The notes under the pieces were generated by a model. The model was not told the origin of the DNA, did no database searches, and saw only the letters and a list, made by a program, of their open reading frames with translations. Made by a program: the position numbers and the translations under genes. 64,000 nt of DNA from Variovorax paradoxus NBRC 15149 (lineage in GTDB: Bacteria > Pseudomonadota > Gammaproteobacteria > Burkholderiales > Burkholderiaceae_C): NCBI RefSeq assembly GCF_001591365.1, contig NZ_BCUT01000001.1:2790001-2854000 (forward strand), in the 5' to 3' direction. Below, piece by piece: positions 17,522-25,599 of this stretch. The first letter of the stretch is position 1; each line of letters opens with the position of its first letter.

Positions 17522-18544
17522 ATGAACATTCTCATCACCGGAGGCTGCGGTTTCGTCGGCGCGCGGCTCGCGCGCACGCTGCTCGCAGGCGGCCCGCTGG
17601 CACTGGCCGGCGGCGCGGCCCAGTCCATCTCGCGCATCACGCTGGCCGACCGCGTGGCGCCGCCCGCCGACCTCGCGGCCGATGCGCGCGTGCAGTTCGT
17701 GCAGGGCGACCTGTACGAGCAGGCCGCCAACAGCACGCTGCCGCTGGCCGACACGCACGCCGTGTTCCACCTGGCCGCGGCCGTGAGCGGCGAATGCGAG
17801 GCCGACTTCGACCTGGGCATGCGCAGCAACCTCGACACCACGCGCGCGCTGCTCGACGCCTGCCGCCGCGCGGGCCATGCGCCGGTGTTCGTGTTCTCCA
17901 GCTCGGTCGCGGTGTTCGGCGATTCGCCCGAGCAGCGGCTGCCCGCGGTGATCGAGGACACCACCTTGCCGACGCCGCAGAACAGCTACGGCATCCAGAA
18001 GTTCATCGGCGAGCAGCTGGTGGCCGACTTCACGCGCAAGGGTTTCGTGCAGGGCCGCAACGTGCGGCTCATGACGGTCTCGGTGCGGCCGGGCCGGCCC
18101 AACGGCGCGGCCTCCAGCTTCCTGAGCGGCATGCTGCGCGAGCCGCTGGCGGGCGAACGCGCGCGCTGCCCCGTGGCGCCAGAAACGGCAGTCGCGCTCG
18201 CATCGCCCGGCAACACCGTCGCGGGCATCGTGCGCGCGGCCACGGCCAGCGCCGCCGAATGGGGCGCACGCACCGCCGTCAACCTGCCCGCGCTGACCAC
18301 CACCGTGCGCGAGATGGCCGATGCGCTCGAACGCATCGCCGGCAAGGACGCCACCGGGCTGATCGACTGGGAACCCGATGCGGCCATCGCGAAGATCGTG
18401 ACCAGCTGGCCCAGCCGCATCCACGCCGCGCGCGCCGAGGCGCTGGGCCTCGCGGCCGACGCGAGCTTCGACGCCATCCTGCGCGACTACGTGCGCGAGA
18501 ACCCGCAGGCGGTGAAGCTGCCTGTCGTCGCCACCAAGGACTGA
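17522..18544 (+). CDS. denD: D-erythronate dehydrogenase (epimerase-fold)
   Basis: A 340-residue short-chain dehydrogenase of the extended NAD-dependent epimerase type. The nucleotide-binding motif TGGCGFVGARLA is at residues 6-17, and the catalytic Tyr156-x3-Lys160 is in SYGIQKFIGE with a serine loop (VFSSSVAVFG) before it. DenD oxidises D-erythronate to 2-dehydro-D-erythronate, which OtnI then isomerises. AAGGAAG precedes the ATG. It lies 21 bases after ltnD and three bases before otnK, so it is co-translated with both. The family member and the neighbours agree. Confidence 0.87.
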   Translation: MNILITGGCGFVGARLARTLLAGGPLALAGGAAQSISRITLADRVAPPADLAADARVQFVQGDLYEQAANSTLPLADTHAVFHLAAAVSGECEADFDLGMRSNLDTTRALLDACRRAGHAPVFVFSSSVAVFGDSPEQRLPAVIEDTTLPTPQNSYGIQKFIGEQLVADFTRKGFVQGRNVRLMTVSVRPGRPNGAASSFLSGMLREPLAGERARCPVAPETAVALASPGNTVAGIVRAATASAAEWGARTAVNLPALTTTVREMADALERIAGKDATGLIDWEPDAAIAKIVTSWPSRIHAARAEALGLAADASFDAILRDYVRENPQAVKLPVVATKD

Positions 18545-18547
18545 GCC

Positions 18548-19816
18548 ATGGCCAAGTTGCTGCTCGGCTGCATCGCCGACGATTTCACCGGCGCGACCGA
18601 CCTCGCCAACAACCTCGTGCGCGCCGGCATGCGCGTGGTGCAGGCGATCGGCGTGCCCGCCACGCCGCTCGATGCGGAAGTCGATGCGGTGGTGGTGGCG
18701 CTCAAGTCGCGCACCATTGCGCCGGCCGAGGCCATCGCGCAGTCGCTCGAGGCGCTGCGCTGGCTGCAGGCGCAGGGCGCGCAGCAGATCTACTTCAAGT
18801 ATTGCTCCACCTTCGACAGCACGCCGCAGGGCAACATCGGCCCGGTGACCGAGGCGCTGATGGAGGCGCTGAAGTGCGGCTTCACCATCGCCACGCCCGC
18901 CTTCCCCGACAACAAGCGCACCGTGTTCAAGGGCTACCTGTTCGCGGGCGAGGTGCTGCTCAATGAGAGCGGCATGCAGAACCATCCGCTCACGCCGATG
19001 ACCGACCCGAACCTGGTTCGCGTGCTGCAGGCGCAGTGCACGCGCAAGGTCGGGCTGATCGACCACGCGGTGGTGGCGCGCGGCGCGGCAGCCGTCACCG
19101 AACGCATCGAGCAGCTCCAAGGCGAGGGCGTGTCGATCGCCATCGTCGACGCGGTGTCGAACGACGACCTGCTGCGCCTGGGCCCGGCGCTCGCGAAGAT
19201 GCCGCTGGTCACGGCCGGCTCGGGCGTGGCCATCGGGCTGCCGGCCAACTTCGGCCTCGCGCCGTCGTCGCAGGCCAGTGCGCTGCCGACAGCCGGCGGA
19301 CTGCGCGCCGTGGTGTCGGGCAGCTGCTCGCTGGCCACCAACCGGCAGGTGCTCGACTTCATCCAGCGCGGCGGCGCGGCGCTGGCCGTCGATCCGCTGC
19401 GCATTGCCGCGGGCGTGGACGTCGCGGCCGAGGCATTGGCCTGGGCCGCGCCGCTGGTCCAGAAGCAGCCGGTGTTGGTCTATTCCACGGCCGAGGCCGG
19501 CGCCGTGAAATCGGTGCAGGGCAAGCTCGGCGTCGAGGAGGCCGGCGCAATGGTCGAGCGCACCATTGCCGCGATTGCGCGCGGCCTGGTCGAGCGGGGT
19601 GTGCGCCAGCTGGTGGTGGCGGGCGGCGAAACCTCCGGTGCCTGCGTTCAGGCACTGGGCATCGCGCAGATGCAGATCGGCCCGCAGATCGATCCGGGGG
19701 TGCCGTGGTGCCATGCGCGCACGGATGTCGAAGGCTTGCCGGTGCACATTGCGCTGAAGTCCGGGAACTTCGGGGGGGACGATTTTTTCACCAAGGCCTT
19801 TACAGTGCTTGGATGA
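18548..19816 (+). CDS. otnK: 3-oxo-tetronate kinase
   Basis: A 422-residue four-carbon acid sugar kinase (DUF1537 fold). It phosphorylates 3-oxotetronate to 3-oxotetronate 4-phosphate with ATP. The N-terminal domain opens with GCIADDFTGATDLANNL and has YFKYCSTFDSTPQGNIG; the C-terminal nucleotide-binding domain has SGSCSLATNRQ, VYSTAEAGAVKS and VVAGGETSGACVQALG. Start supported by AAGGA in the 3' end of denD. A 335-base gap with the composite repeat follows before otnC, unusual inside an otherwise tightly packed operon. Confidence 0.92.
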   Translation: MAKLLLGCIADDFTGATDLANNLVRAGMRVVQAIGVPATPLDAEVDAVVVALKSRTIAPAEAIAQSLEALRWLQAQGAQQIYFKYCSTFDSTPQGNIGPVTEALMEALKCGFTIATPAFPDNKRTVFKGYLFAGEVLLNESGMQNHPLTPMTDPNLVRVLQAQCTRKVGLIDHAVVARGAAAVTERIEQLQGEGVSIAIVDAVSNDDLLRLGPALAKMPLVTAGSGVAIGLPANFGLAPSSQASALPTAGGLRAVVSGSCSLATNRQVLDFIQRGGAALAVDPLRIAAGVDVAAEALAWAAPLVQKQPVLVYSTAEAGAVKSVQGKLGVEEAGAMVERTIAAIARGLVERGVRQLVVAGGETSGACVQALGIAQMQIGPQIDPGVPWCHARTDVEGLPVHIALKSGNFGGDDFFTKAFTVLG

Positions 19817-19845
19817 TGTTCATGCTCGGCGTTTTTTCAGGGCGC

Positions 19846-19939
19846 GCTCCCGCCGACGGGGTACCTTGCTCCGCGAATGTCCCCCGCCCTTCGGGCTCCT
19901 CCTTGATTTCGCTGCGCAAGGCACCCCATCAGCGGGAGC
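19846..19939 (+). repeat. Type-1 palindromic unit A
   Basis: Two 24-base arms (19846-19869, starting GCTCCCGC; 19916-19939, ending GCGGGAGC) pair with three mismatches. They enclose a 46-base core that starts TCCGCGAATGTCCCCC and ends TCCTCCTTGATTTCGCTGC. In the middle of the core is a small hairpin, GCCC-TTC-GGGC. Confidence 0.85.
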
Positions 19940-19986
19940 GTGATCAGAGCACTGGTTGATCAGCTGTGCACCCAAAGCGTGTCCAT

Positions 19987-20082
19987 GTGCACAGAGCATC
20001 GGGTGCTCCCCGCAGCGAAATCAAGGAGGAGGCCGCAGGCCGGGGGACATTCGCGGAGGGGAGTACCCGGTGATCTGTGCAC
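19987..20082 (-). repeat. Type-2 palindromic unit B
   Basis: Same architecture as unit A but inverted: 25-base arms (19987-20011, starting GTGCACAG; 20058-20082, ending CTGTGCAC) with three mismatches around a 46-base core. Read on the minus strand the core matches that of unit A exactly, except in the inner hairpin, which here is GGCC-TGC-GGCC. The arm sequence differs from type 1 apart from a shared GGGTRC block. Confidence 0.85.
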
Positions 20083-20151
20083 ACGCCCCGGACAACAGCA
20101 CCCTGAACAAGACCGCCCGAACACAGCCAAACTCGCGCAGTTAAAAAAGAC

Positions 20152-20820
20152 ATGAAAGAAACCCAAGCCCGAGAAGAAATCTGCCGAGTCGGCCGCAGCC
20201 TGTTCGAACGCGGCTACGTGCATGCCACCGCCGGCAACATCAGCGTGCGGCTGGACGATGGTTTTCTGATCACGCCGACCGATGCCTGCCTGGGTTTTCT
20301 CGACCCCGCGCGTCTTGCCAAACTCGACGCGCAAGGCCAGCAGACCGGCGGCGACCGCGCCAGCAAGACCATCGCGCTGCACACGCGCATCTACGCCGCC
20401 GCCCGCAAGTTCGATGCAGGCACGGCCTGCGTGATCCACACGCACAGCACGCACTGCGTCGCGCTCACGCTGGCGAACACGCCGGGCGACGAGCTGCTGC
20501 CCGCGCTCACGCCGTACTTCGTCATGAAGGTCGGCCACGTGCCGCTCATTCCGTACCACCGCCCCGGCGCGCCCGAGGCGGCCGAACTCGTGGCGCAGGC
20601 CATCGAGCGCCATGGCGCGGCCGGCACGCCGATTCGCGCCGTGATGCTCGAACGCCTCGGCCCCAACGTGTGGCACGGGAACCCGGCCGCCGCCATGGCC
20701 GTGCTCGAGGAACTCGAGGAAACCGCCAAGCTCCAGCTCCTCGCCGGCCCCGCCAGGCCCGAGCTGCTCGGCACTGAACAGATCGATGAACTGCGCCGCA
20801 TCTTCGGTGCGCGCTGGTAG
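20152..20820 (+). CDS. otnC: 3-oxo-tetronate 4-phosphate decarboxylase (class II aldolase fold)
   Basis: A 222-residue class II aldolase-family protein that by context decarboxylates 3-oxotetronate 4-phosphate to dihydroxyacetone phosphate. The phosphate-binding TAGNISVRLDDG and the metal pair His96 and His98 in HTHSTH are present. The position of the catalytic Glu of the FucA-type fold (usually in SKE) is Thr73 in ASKTIALH, and the third metal His (usually in NHG) is Leu169 in LERLGPNVW, with a WHG three residues later. The C-terminus keeps LEELEETAKL, typical of OtnC. Either this is a divergent subfamily or activity is changed. No good ribosome binding site precedes it; the composite repeat lies just upstream. 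Confidence 0.82.
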   Translation: MKETQAREEICRVGRSLFERGYVHATAGNISVRLDDGFLITPTDACLGFLDPARLAKLDAQGQQTGGDRASKTIALHTRIYAAARKFDAGTACVIHTHSTHCVALTLANTPGDELLPALTPYFVMKVGHVPLIPYHRPGAPEAAELVAQAIERHGAAGTPIRAVMLERLGPNVWHGNPAAAMAVLEELEETAKLQLLAGPARPELLGTEQIDELRRIFGARW

Positions 20821-20845
20821 CCGCCAGTAGTAGTAAAAACACGCC

Positions 20846-21664
20846 ATGCCCCAATTCGCAGCCAACCTCTCGATGCTCTATCCGGAGCTCGACTTCCTCG
20901 ACCGCTTCGAAGCCGCCGCGAAAGACGGCTTCAAGGCCGTCGAATATCTTTTTCCCTATGCCTTCGCAAAGGAAGAGCTCGCCGCGCGGCTCCAGCACAA
21001 CGGCCTGCAGCAGGTGCTCTTCAACGCCCCTCCGGGCGACTGGGACCGCGGCGAGCGCGGCCTGGCCTGCCTGCCGGGCCGCGGCGCCGAATTCCGCGAA
21101 GGCATGGCCAGCGCCATCGACTACGCCGTGGCGCTCGGCTGCCCGCGCATCCACGTCATGGCGGGCCTGGTGCCCGAAGGCCTGGAGCGCGAGGCCGTGC
21201 AGCCCGTGTACGTCGACAACCTGCGCTGGGCCGCGGCCGAGGCGGCCAAGGCCGGGCGCGACGTGCTGATCGAGCCCATCAACACGCGCGACATCCCGCG
21301 CTTCTTCCTCAACCGGCAGGACCATGCGCACGAGATCGTCGACATGGCGGGCGCACCCAACCTCAAGGTGCAGATGGACCTGTACCATTGCCAGATCGTC
21401 GAGGGCGACGTGGCCATGAAGATCCGCAAGTACCTGCCCACCGGGCGCGTGGGCCACATCCAGATTGCCGGCGTGCCCGAGCGCCACGAGCCCGACATCG
21501 GCGAGCAGAACTACCCCTACCTGTTCGACCTGATCGACGAGGTGTCGGCGCAGTCCGGCTGGCAGGGCTGGGTCGGCTGCGAGTACCGGCCCCGGCGCGG
21601 CTCGGAACCCGGCGGCACCTCGGCGGGGCTCGGCTGGCTGCGGGCGTTGCAACAGCGCGCATGA
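20846..21664 (+). CDS. otnI: 2-oxo-tetronate isomerase
   Basis: A 272-residue TIM-barrel protein of the hydroxypyruvate isomerase family. OtnI interconverts 2-oxotetronate and 3-oxotetronate, linking LtnD and DenD to OtnK. Family segments are [18 protein letters not shown] at the N-terminus, [34 protein letters not shown] with a metal-binding Glu, [13 protein letters not shown], and [15 protein letters not shown]. It follows otnC by 25 bases, and its TGA overlaps the start of the amidohydrolase gene as ATGA. Confidence 0.88.
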   Translation: MPQFAANLSMLYPELDFLDRFEAAAKDGFKAVEYLFPYAFAKEELAARLQHNGLQQVLFNAPPGDWDRGERGLACLPGRGAEFREGMASAIDYAVALGCPRIHVMAGLVPEGLEREAVQPVYVDNLRWAAAEAAKAGRDVLIEPINTRDIPRFFLNRQDHAHEIVDMAGAPNLKVQMDLYHCQIVEGDVAMKIRKYLPTGRVGHIQIAGVPERHEPDIGEQNYPYLFDLIDEVSAQSGWQGWVGCEYRPRRGSEPGGTSAGLGWLRALQQRA

Positions 21665-22860
21665 AGCTCGAGTCGCTGCGCATTCCGTCGCGGCTGCGCG
21701 GCTTTGCCGCGGGCGATGCGCAGGTCTTCGACGTCACGCTGGCCGGCGACAGGGTGCAGGCCGTCGTGCCGAGCGCATCGCAGTCGCAGGCGCGCGGCAC
21801 CTTGCTGAGCGCGCTCGTCGAGGCGCATGCGCACATCGACAAGAACTACACCGTGCAGGAAGTCGGCGCGGCCGAGGGCAACCTGTTCGCGGCCATCGAC
21901 CGCATGGCGAAGCACCGCGCGGGCTGGAGCGGCCAGACGCTGCGCCCGCGCATGGAGCGCGCGCTGCACGAGGCCTGGCAGTCGGGCACGCGGGCGCTGC
22001 GCACCCACATCGACTGGGTGGAGGGCGAGCCGCCCGCCGCGCTGGCGGTGTTCGAGGCGTTGCGCGAAGAATGGCGCGGCCGCATCGAGCTGCAGTTCGT
22101 CTCTCTCACGCCGCTCGACCTGTTCGCGGACCTCGCGGCCGGCGAGCGCATTGCGCGCGAGGTGAAGCGCGCGGGCGGCGTGCTGGGCGCCTTCGTCTAT
22201 CGCAACGAAGGCCTGGTGCACAAGCTGGGCCGCGTGTTCGACCTCGCGCAGGACCACGGCCTGGGCCTCGACTTCCATGTCGACGAAGGGCTCGACGCCG
22301 ACGCGAGCGGCCTGCGCAGCATTGCGCAGCTGATGCGCGCACGCGACTTCCGGCGCGGCGTGGTCTGCGGCCACTGCTGCTCGCTGGCGATGCAGGACGA
22401 TGCCGTTGCCAACGAGACGCTGGCGCTGTGCGCGGGCGCCGGCATCCACATCGTCGCGCTGCCGACCACCAACCTCTACCTGCAGGGCGCCTGGGACCGC
22501 ACGCCCGTGCCGCGCGGCATCACGCGCATCCGCGAGGCGGCGGCACGGGGCTTGCGTGCGAGCCTGGCCACGGACAACGTGCAGGACGCCTTCTATCCCT
22601 ATGGCAGCTACGACCTTCTCGAAACCTTCGGCCTCGGTGTGCAGATGGCGCACCTCGCGCCCGCGGACGAATGGCTCGACGCGATCACCGTCAGCCCCGC
22701 GAAGGCGCTCGGCCTGGCATGGGACGGCCGCATTGCGCCGGGCTGCCCCGCGGACCTGGTGCTGCTCGCGGCCACCGGCGAGCATGAGCTGGTCGGCCCG
22801 CGCGGGCGCCGACGCACCGTGATCCGTGGCGGTCAAGAAATTCTGGAGCAGACACGATGA
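21661..22860 (+). CDS. Cytosine-deaminase-like amidohydrolase
   Basis: A 399-residue metal-dependent amidohydrolase of the cytosine deaminase group. Metal ligands are visible as His56 and His58 in EAHAHIDKN, a His in DFHVDEG, a His in CGHCCSLAM and the late Asp in ATDNVQDAF. The start ATG overlaps the otnI stop by ATGA, and its own stop overlaps the RidA gene the same way, so the three are translationally coupled. Members act on cytosine, creatinine-like or triazine rings; the substrate here is unknown. Its place at the end of a sugar-acid operon is unusual. Confidence 0.85.
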   Translation: MKLESLRIPSRLRGFAAGDAQVFDVTLAGDRVQAVVPSASQSQARGTLLSALVEAHAHIDKNYTVQEVGAAEGNLFAAIDRMAKHRAGWSGQTLRPRMERALHEAWQSGTRALRTHIDWVEGEPPAALAVFEALREEWRGRIELQFVSLTPLDLFADLAAGERIAREVKRAGGVLGAFVYRNEGLVHKLGRVFDLAQDHGLGLDFHVDEGLDADASGLRSIAQLMRARDFRRGVVCGHCCSLAMQDDAVANETLALCAGAGIHIVALPTTNLYLQGAWDRTPVPRGITRIREAAARGLRASLATDNVQDAFYPYGSYDLLETFGLGVQMAHLAPADEWLDAITVSPAKALGLAWDGRIAPGCPADLVLLAATGEHELVGPRGRRRTVIRGGQEILEQTR

Positions 22861-23324
22861 GCATGGGCAAGCCAATGGCCAACTACGCCGCCGCCAAGCG
22901 CGTGGGCGATTTCGTCTTCATGAGCGGCGTGGTTGCGGTCGACCCGGCCACGCGCCGCGCCGTGGCCGGCTACGAGGCCCTGCCCGAGGAAGGCCGCACG
23001 GCCCTGCAGGGCCTGGGCTATGCCACGGGCCAGATGTCGGTCGACATCTTCGAGGCGCCCATCGTGGCGCAGAGCTGGTTCGTGCTCGAGCGCATCCACC
23101 AGATCGCGGCCGAGCATGGCGGCACCATGGAAGACGTGGTGAAGCTGGTGCAGTACTTCCGCCAGCTGCCGCACTACGCCTTCTACAACCGCGTGCGCGG
23201 CCTGTTCTATCCGGGCGAGCCGCCGGTCAGCACGGTGGTCGAGGTGTCGCGCTTCCTGCCGAGCGACGAGGTGCTGGTGGAAGTGGAAGCCACCATGTAC
23301 CTGCCGCAGCACCGCCCTACCTGA
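22857..23324 (+). CDS. RidA/YjgF/RutC-family protein
   Basis: A 155-residue RidA-superfamily protein; members hydrolyse reactive enamine/imine intermediates or act as side enzymes in pyrimidine (RutC) and other nitrogen-compound breakdown. Recognisable parts are ANYAAAKRVGDFVFMSGVVA, HGGTMEDVVKLVQYF and VEVSRFLPSDEVLVEVEA. It is coupled to the amidohydrolase by ATGA. Its end overlaps by eight bases the convergent TetR gene. The archetypal RidA catalytic Arg near the C-terminus is not obvious in this divergent member, so it may belong to another subgroup. Confidence 0.85.
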   Translation: MSMGKPMANYAAAKRVGDFVFMSGVVAVDPATRRAVAGYEALPEEGRTALQGLGYATGQMSVDIFEAPIVAQSWFVLERIHQIAAEHGGTMEDVVKLVQYFRQLPHYAFYNRVRGLFYPGEPPVSTVVEVSRFLPSDEVLVEVEATMYLPQHRPT

Positions 23325-23979
23325 CGCCCGCGCCTTTCAGCAGGAACTCGGTCACCTGCTCGATCAGGTAGCGCCGGTCCTTGTCGTCGCCCTGCTGCGC
23401 CACGTTGCGGAAGTAGGCCGCCTGCGTGGCGTGGTCGGCATAGAACTGCGTCACCGCCCAGATGTGGAACAGCACCAGCATCGGGTCGGCCTTGTCCATC
23501 AGGCCCTGGTTCATCCAGTTCTGGATCACGGCGGCGGCCTGGTCGGTGCGCTGCTTGCTCGTGTCCATCATGGCGTTGAGCACCGGCGCGCCGCGCATCA
23601 TCTCGGCCGTGAAGATGCGCGAGCGCAGCGGGTGCTCGAACGAGAACACCATCTTGCGGCGGATCAGGTCGCCCAGCACCTTGCGCGGGCCGAAGGCCTC
23701 GTCGGCAAAGCCGAACACCACGATCCAGTCGTTGAGGATGTCCTGCAGGATCTGCCGGTAGAGCGCTTCCTTGCTCTCGATGTAGTAGTGCAGCTGCGCC
23801 TTCGAAAGCCCGGCCTTGTCGGCAATGGCCTGGGTCGATGCGCCGGCCAGGCCCTCGCTTGCGAACACCTCGATGGCGGCCCGGTTGATGAGGCCGAGCA
23901 CCTGCGTGTACTTGCGCGAGCGGCCGCGCGTGGCGGGCGCCTCGCTGTCGCTTTCTCTTTCCTCTTCTCCGATGCTCAC
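23317..23979 (-). CDS. TetR-family regulator (RutR-like)
   Basis: A 220-residue TetR regulator. The helix-turn-helix is at about residues 25-70 (INRAAIEVFASEGLAGAS, AIADKAGLSKAQLHYYIESK), and the C-terminal domain resembles RutR, the pyrimidine-sensing repressor (ILNDWIVVFGFADEAFGP, RSRIFTAEMMRGAP). No ATG precedes the conserved domain; the GTG at 23977-23979 overlaps the TGA of the reductase gene, giving GTGA coupling, so GTG is the chosen start. It is the last gene of the minus-strand catabolic operon and probably controls it. The ligand is unknown. Confidence 0.88.
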   Translation of the reverse strand: MSIGEEERESDSEAPATRGRSRKYTQVLGLINRAAIEVFASEGLAGASTQAIADKAGLSKAQLHYYIESKEALYRQILQDILNDWIVVFGFADEAFGPRKVLGDLIRRKMVFSFEHPLRSRIFTAEMMRGAPVLNAMMDTSKQRTDQAAAVIQNWMNQGLMDKADPMLVLFHIWAVTQFYADHATQAAYFRNVAQQGDDKDRRYLIEQVTEFLLKGAGVR

Positions 23980-24953
23980 AGCTGCAGCACCAGTTCCCGG
24001 CCCCTGGCGCGCGAGCAGCACAGGGCCACCTTGTGGCGCCGCTCGCTGCCCGTGAGGCAGAAGTCGCGGTGCTCCGCGCCTTCGCCATCGCCCTCGACCA
24101 CGCAGGTGCCGCACAGGCCCTGCTGGCACGACACCGGAATGTCGATGCCCACTTCGTGCAGCGCATCGACGGCGGTCTGGTCGGCCGCCACCGGCACGCT
24201 GATGCCGCGCTGCGCGAGCTTCAGCGTGAAGGGCAGGCCGGTGCTCGCGTTCGCATCGGTGGGGGCGGCGAAGTATTCGGTGTGCAGCGTGTCTTCGGGC
24301 CAGTGCGCCGCGGCCTCGCGCACCGCCTTCATGAAGCCGCCGGGGCCGCAGACGTACAGGTGCGTGTTGGGTGCGCGCTCGGACAGCAGTGCGCGCAGGT
24401 CGATGCGCTGGCTGGCGCCGCCCTGGTCGAGGTGCAGGCGCAGGTGCGGCGCCAGCGCGGACGAATGCAGCGCATCGGCAAAGGCCAGGTGCTCCTCGCT
24501 GCGCGCGAACACGCAGAGCGTGAACGAGGCACCGCGCGCTGCGAGCGCCTGCGCCATGGCCAGCAGCGGCGTCATGCCGATGCCGCCGGCCATCAGCAGA
24601 TGGTGCCCGGCCTCTTCGCGCAGCGCAAAGGTGTTGCGCGGCACGCTGATCGCGAGCAGGTCGCCTTCGCGCACGCGCTCGTGCATCGAGGCCGAGCCGC
24701 CGCGGCTTTGGGCCTCGCGCTTGACGCCGATCACGTAGGACGAGGCGGCGTGCGACGGCGCGTTCGAAAGAGACCACCGCGCCAGCGAGTACTGGCGCGA
24801 GAAGCCGCCGGGCATGTGCACGTCGATGTGCGCGCCGGCCTCGTAGCCCGGCAGGGCCCGGCCCCACGGGTGGGCCAACTCGAAGGCCAGGATTTCCGGC
24901 GTCTCGCGCGAGATGCGTTCGACGCGGACGGTGAGCGTGCGTTCGAGGCTCAT
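23976..24953 (-). CDS. PDR/VanB-family oxidoreductase (FMN, 2Fe-2S)
   Basis: A 325-residue phthalate-dioxygenase-reductase-type flavoprotein. An N-terminal flavin domain (GGFSRQYSLARW), an NAD-binding domain (LLMAGGIGMTPLLAMAQ, YVCGPGGFM) and a C-terminal plant-type 2Fe-2S ferredoxin domain (CQQGLCGTCVVEGD, then DFCLTGSE) are in the usual order. Such proteins pass electrons from NADH to a Rieske oxygenase. No oxygenase gene is in this window, so the partner is missing or elsewhere. The ATG at 24953 is the family start; further upstream is non-homologous. Confidence 0.9.
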   Translation of the reverse strand: MSLERTLTVRVERISRETPEILAFELAHPWGRALPGYEAGAHIDVHMPGGFSRQYSLARWSLSNAPSHAASSYVIGVKREAQSRGGSASMHERVREGDLLAISVPRNTFALREEAGHHLLMAGGIGMTPLLAMAQALAARGASFTLCVFARSEEHLAFADALHSSALAPHLRLHLDQGGASQRIDLRALLSERAPNTHLYVCGPGGFMKAVREAAAHWPEDTLHTEYFAAPTDANASTGLPFTLKLAQRGISVPVAADQTAVDALHEVGIDIPVSCQQGLCGTCVVEGDGEGAEHRDFCLTGSERRHKVALCCSRARGRELVLQL

Positions 24954-24978
24954 GGTGGGGACTGTCTCCTCTGTCCTG

Positions 24979-25569
24979 CTAGATGCTCTGCAGCTTGCGC
25001 GCAACGCGTTCGATGAAGTGGCTGCGGTCGCGCGCGGTGACCGCGTTCATGTCGTGCAGCTGCAGCCACGTGACCTTGCAGCGCCATGCGAACAGCGCCC
25101 GCAGCGCGCGCGTGAAGAGCCGCCGGCCCGGGTCGCCGATGAGCATCACGAACCAGCGCGGCGAGCCGCCCGTGGTCACCACCGTCAGCCGCCGGATGTG
25201 CCGCATGCCCGACCTCGCGAGCTGTCCCTTGCGCTCTGCCGGCAGGAAGGCCACGCCCGGCAGCCACACGCGCTCGAGCCAGCCCTTGAGCATCGACGGC
25301 GGTCCATGGAACCAGGTGGGATAGACGAACACCAGGTGCTCGGCCCACAGCAGCGCTTCGACATGCGGTTTGACGCGTTCGCGGATCAGTTCGGGGTTGT
25401 CGAGATAGGCGATGCGCTCTTCGCGCGTGAGCGTGGGCTCGAAGCCTTCGGCGTAGAGGTCGATGGCCTTGACGGGGTGCCGCGGCTCGAGGGCCTCGAG
25501 GGCGGTGCGGTAGAGCGCGTGGTTGAAGCTGTCAGGGTTCGGATGGCAGTGGACGACGAGCGTTTTCAT
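24979..25569 (-). CDS. Flavodoxin-fold NAD(P)H oxidoreductase
   Basis: A 196-residue flavodoxin-like quinone reductase family protein (MdaB/KefF type). The FMN-binding first loop is VVHCHPNPDSFNHAL, and the second signature is VFVYPTWFHGPPSMLKGW. It probably reduces quinones or supplies reduced flavin. It lies 25 bases before the VanB-type reductase gene. Upstream of its start the strand reads CCCTCCTC, the reverse of a ribosome binding site, so initiation is probably weak or depends on structure; a palindromic element lies at 25600-25671, 31 bases upstream. Confidence 0.87.
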   Translation of the reverse strand: MKTLVVHCHPNPDSFNHALYRTALEALEPRHPVKAIDLYAEGFEPTLTREERIAYLDNPELIRERVKPHVEALLWAEHLVFVYPTWFHGPPSMLKGWLERVWLPGVAFLPAERKGQLARSGMRHIRRLTVVTTGGSPRWFVMLIGDPGRRLFTRALRALFAWRCKVTWLQLHDMNAVTARDRSHFIERVARKLQSI

Positions 25570-25599
25570 GAGGAGGGCCGGTTCGCCGGTTCGGCGAGA

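Larger units (their letters stand above)
19836..20099 (+). repeat. Composite palindromic element, copy 1 (inside the otn operon)
   Basis: This fills most of the 335-base gap between otnK and otnC. It consists of a type-1 palindrome (19846-19939), a spacer containing TTGATCAGC, and a type-2 palindrome in opposite orientation (19987-20082). The outer flanks TTCAGGGCG and ACAACAGC recur in the second copy at 26807-27073. Its first 47 bases (19836-19882) are identical to the reverse complement of the matching end of copy 2. No coding frame or transposase is present. After it, 52 bases remain to the otnC start, with only a weak purine run (AAAAAAG) as ribosome binding site. Confidence 0.85.

Noticed and set aside
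16550..19747. A long minus-strand open frame opposite ltnD, denD and otnK
   Set aside because: Same compositional artefact; the plus strand holds well-conserved catalytic motifs throughout.
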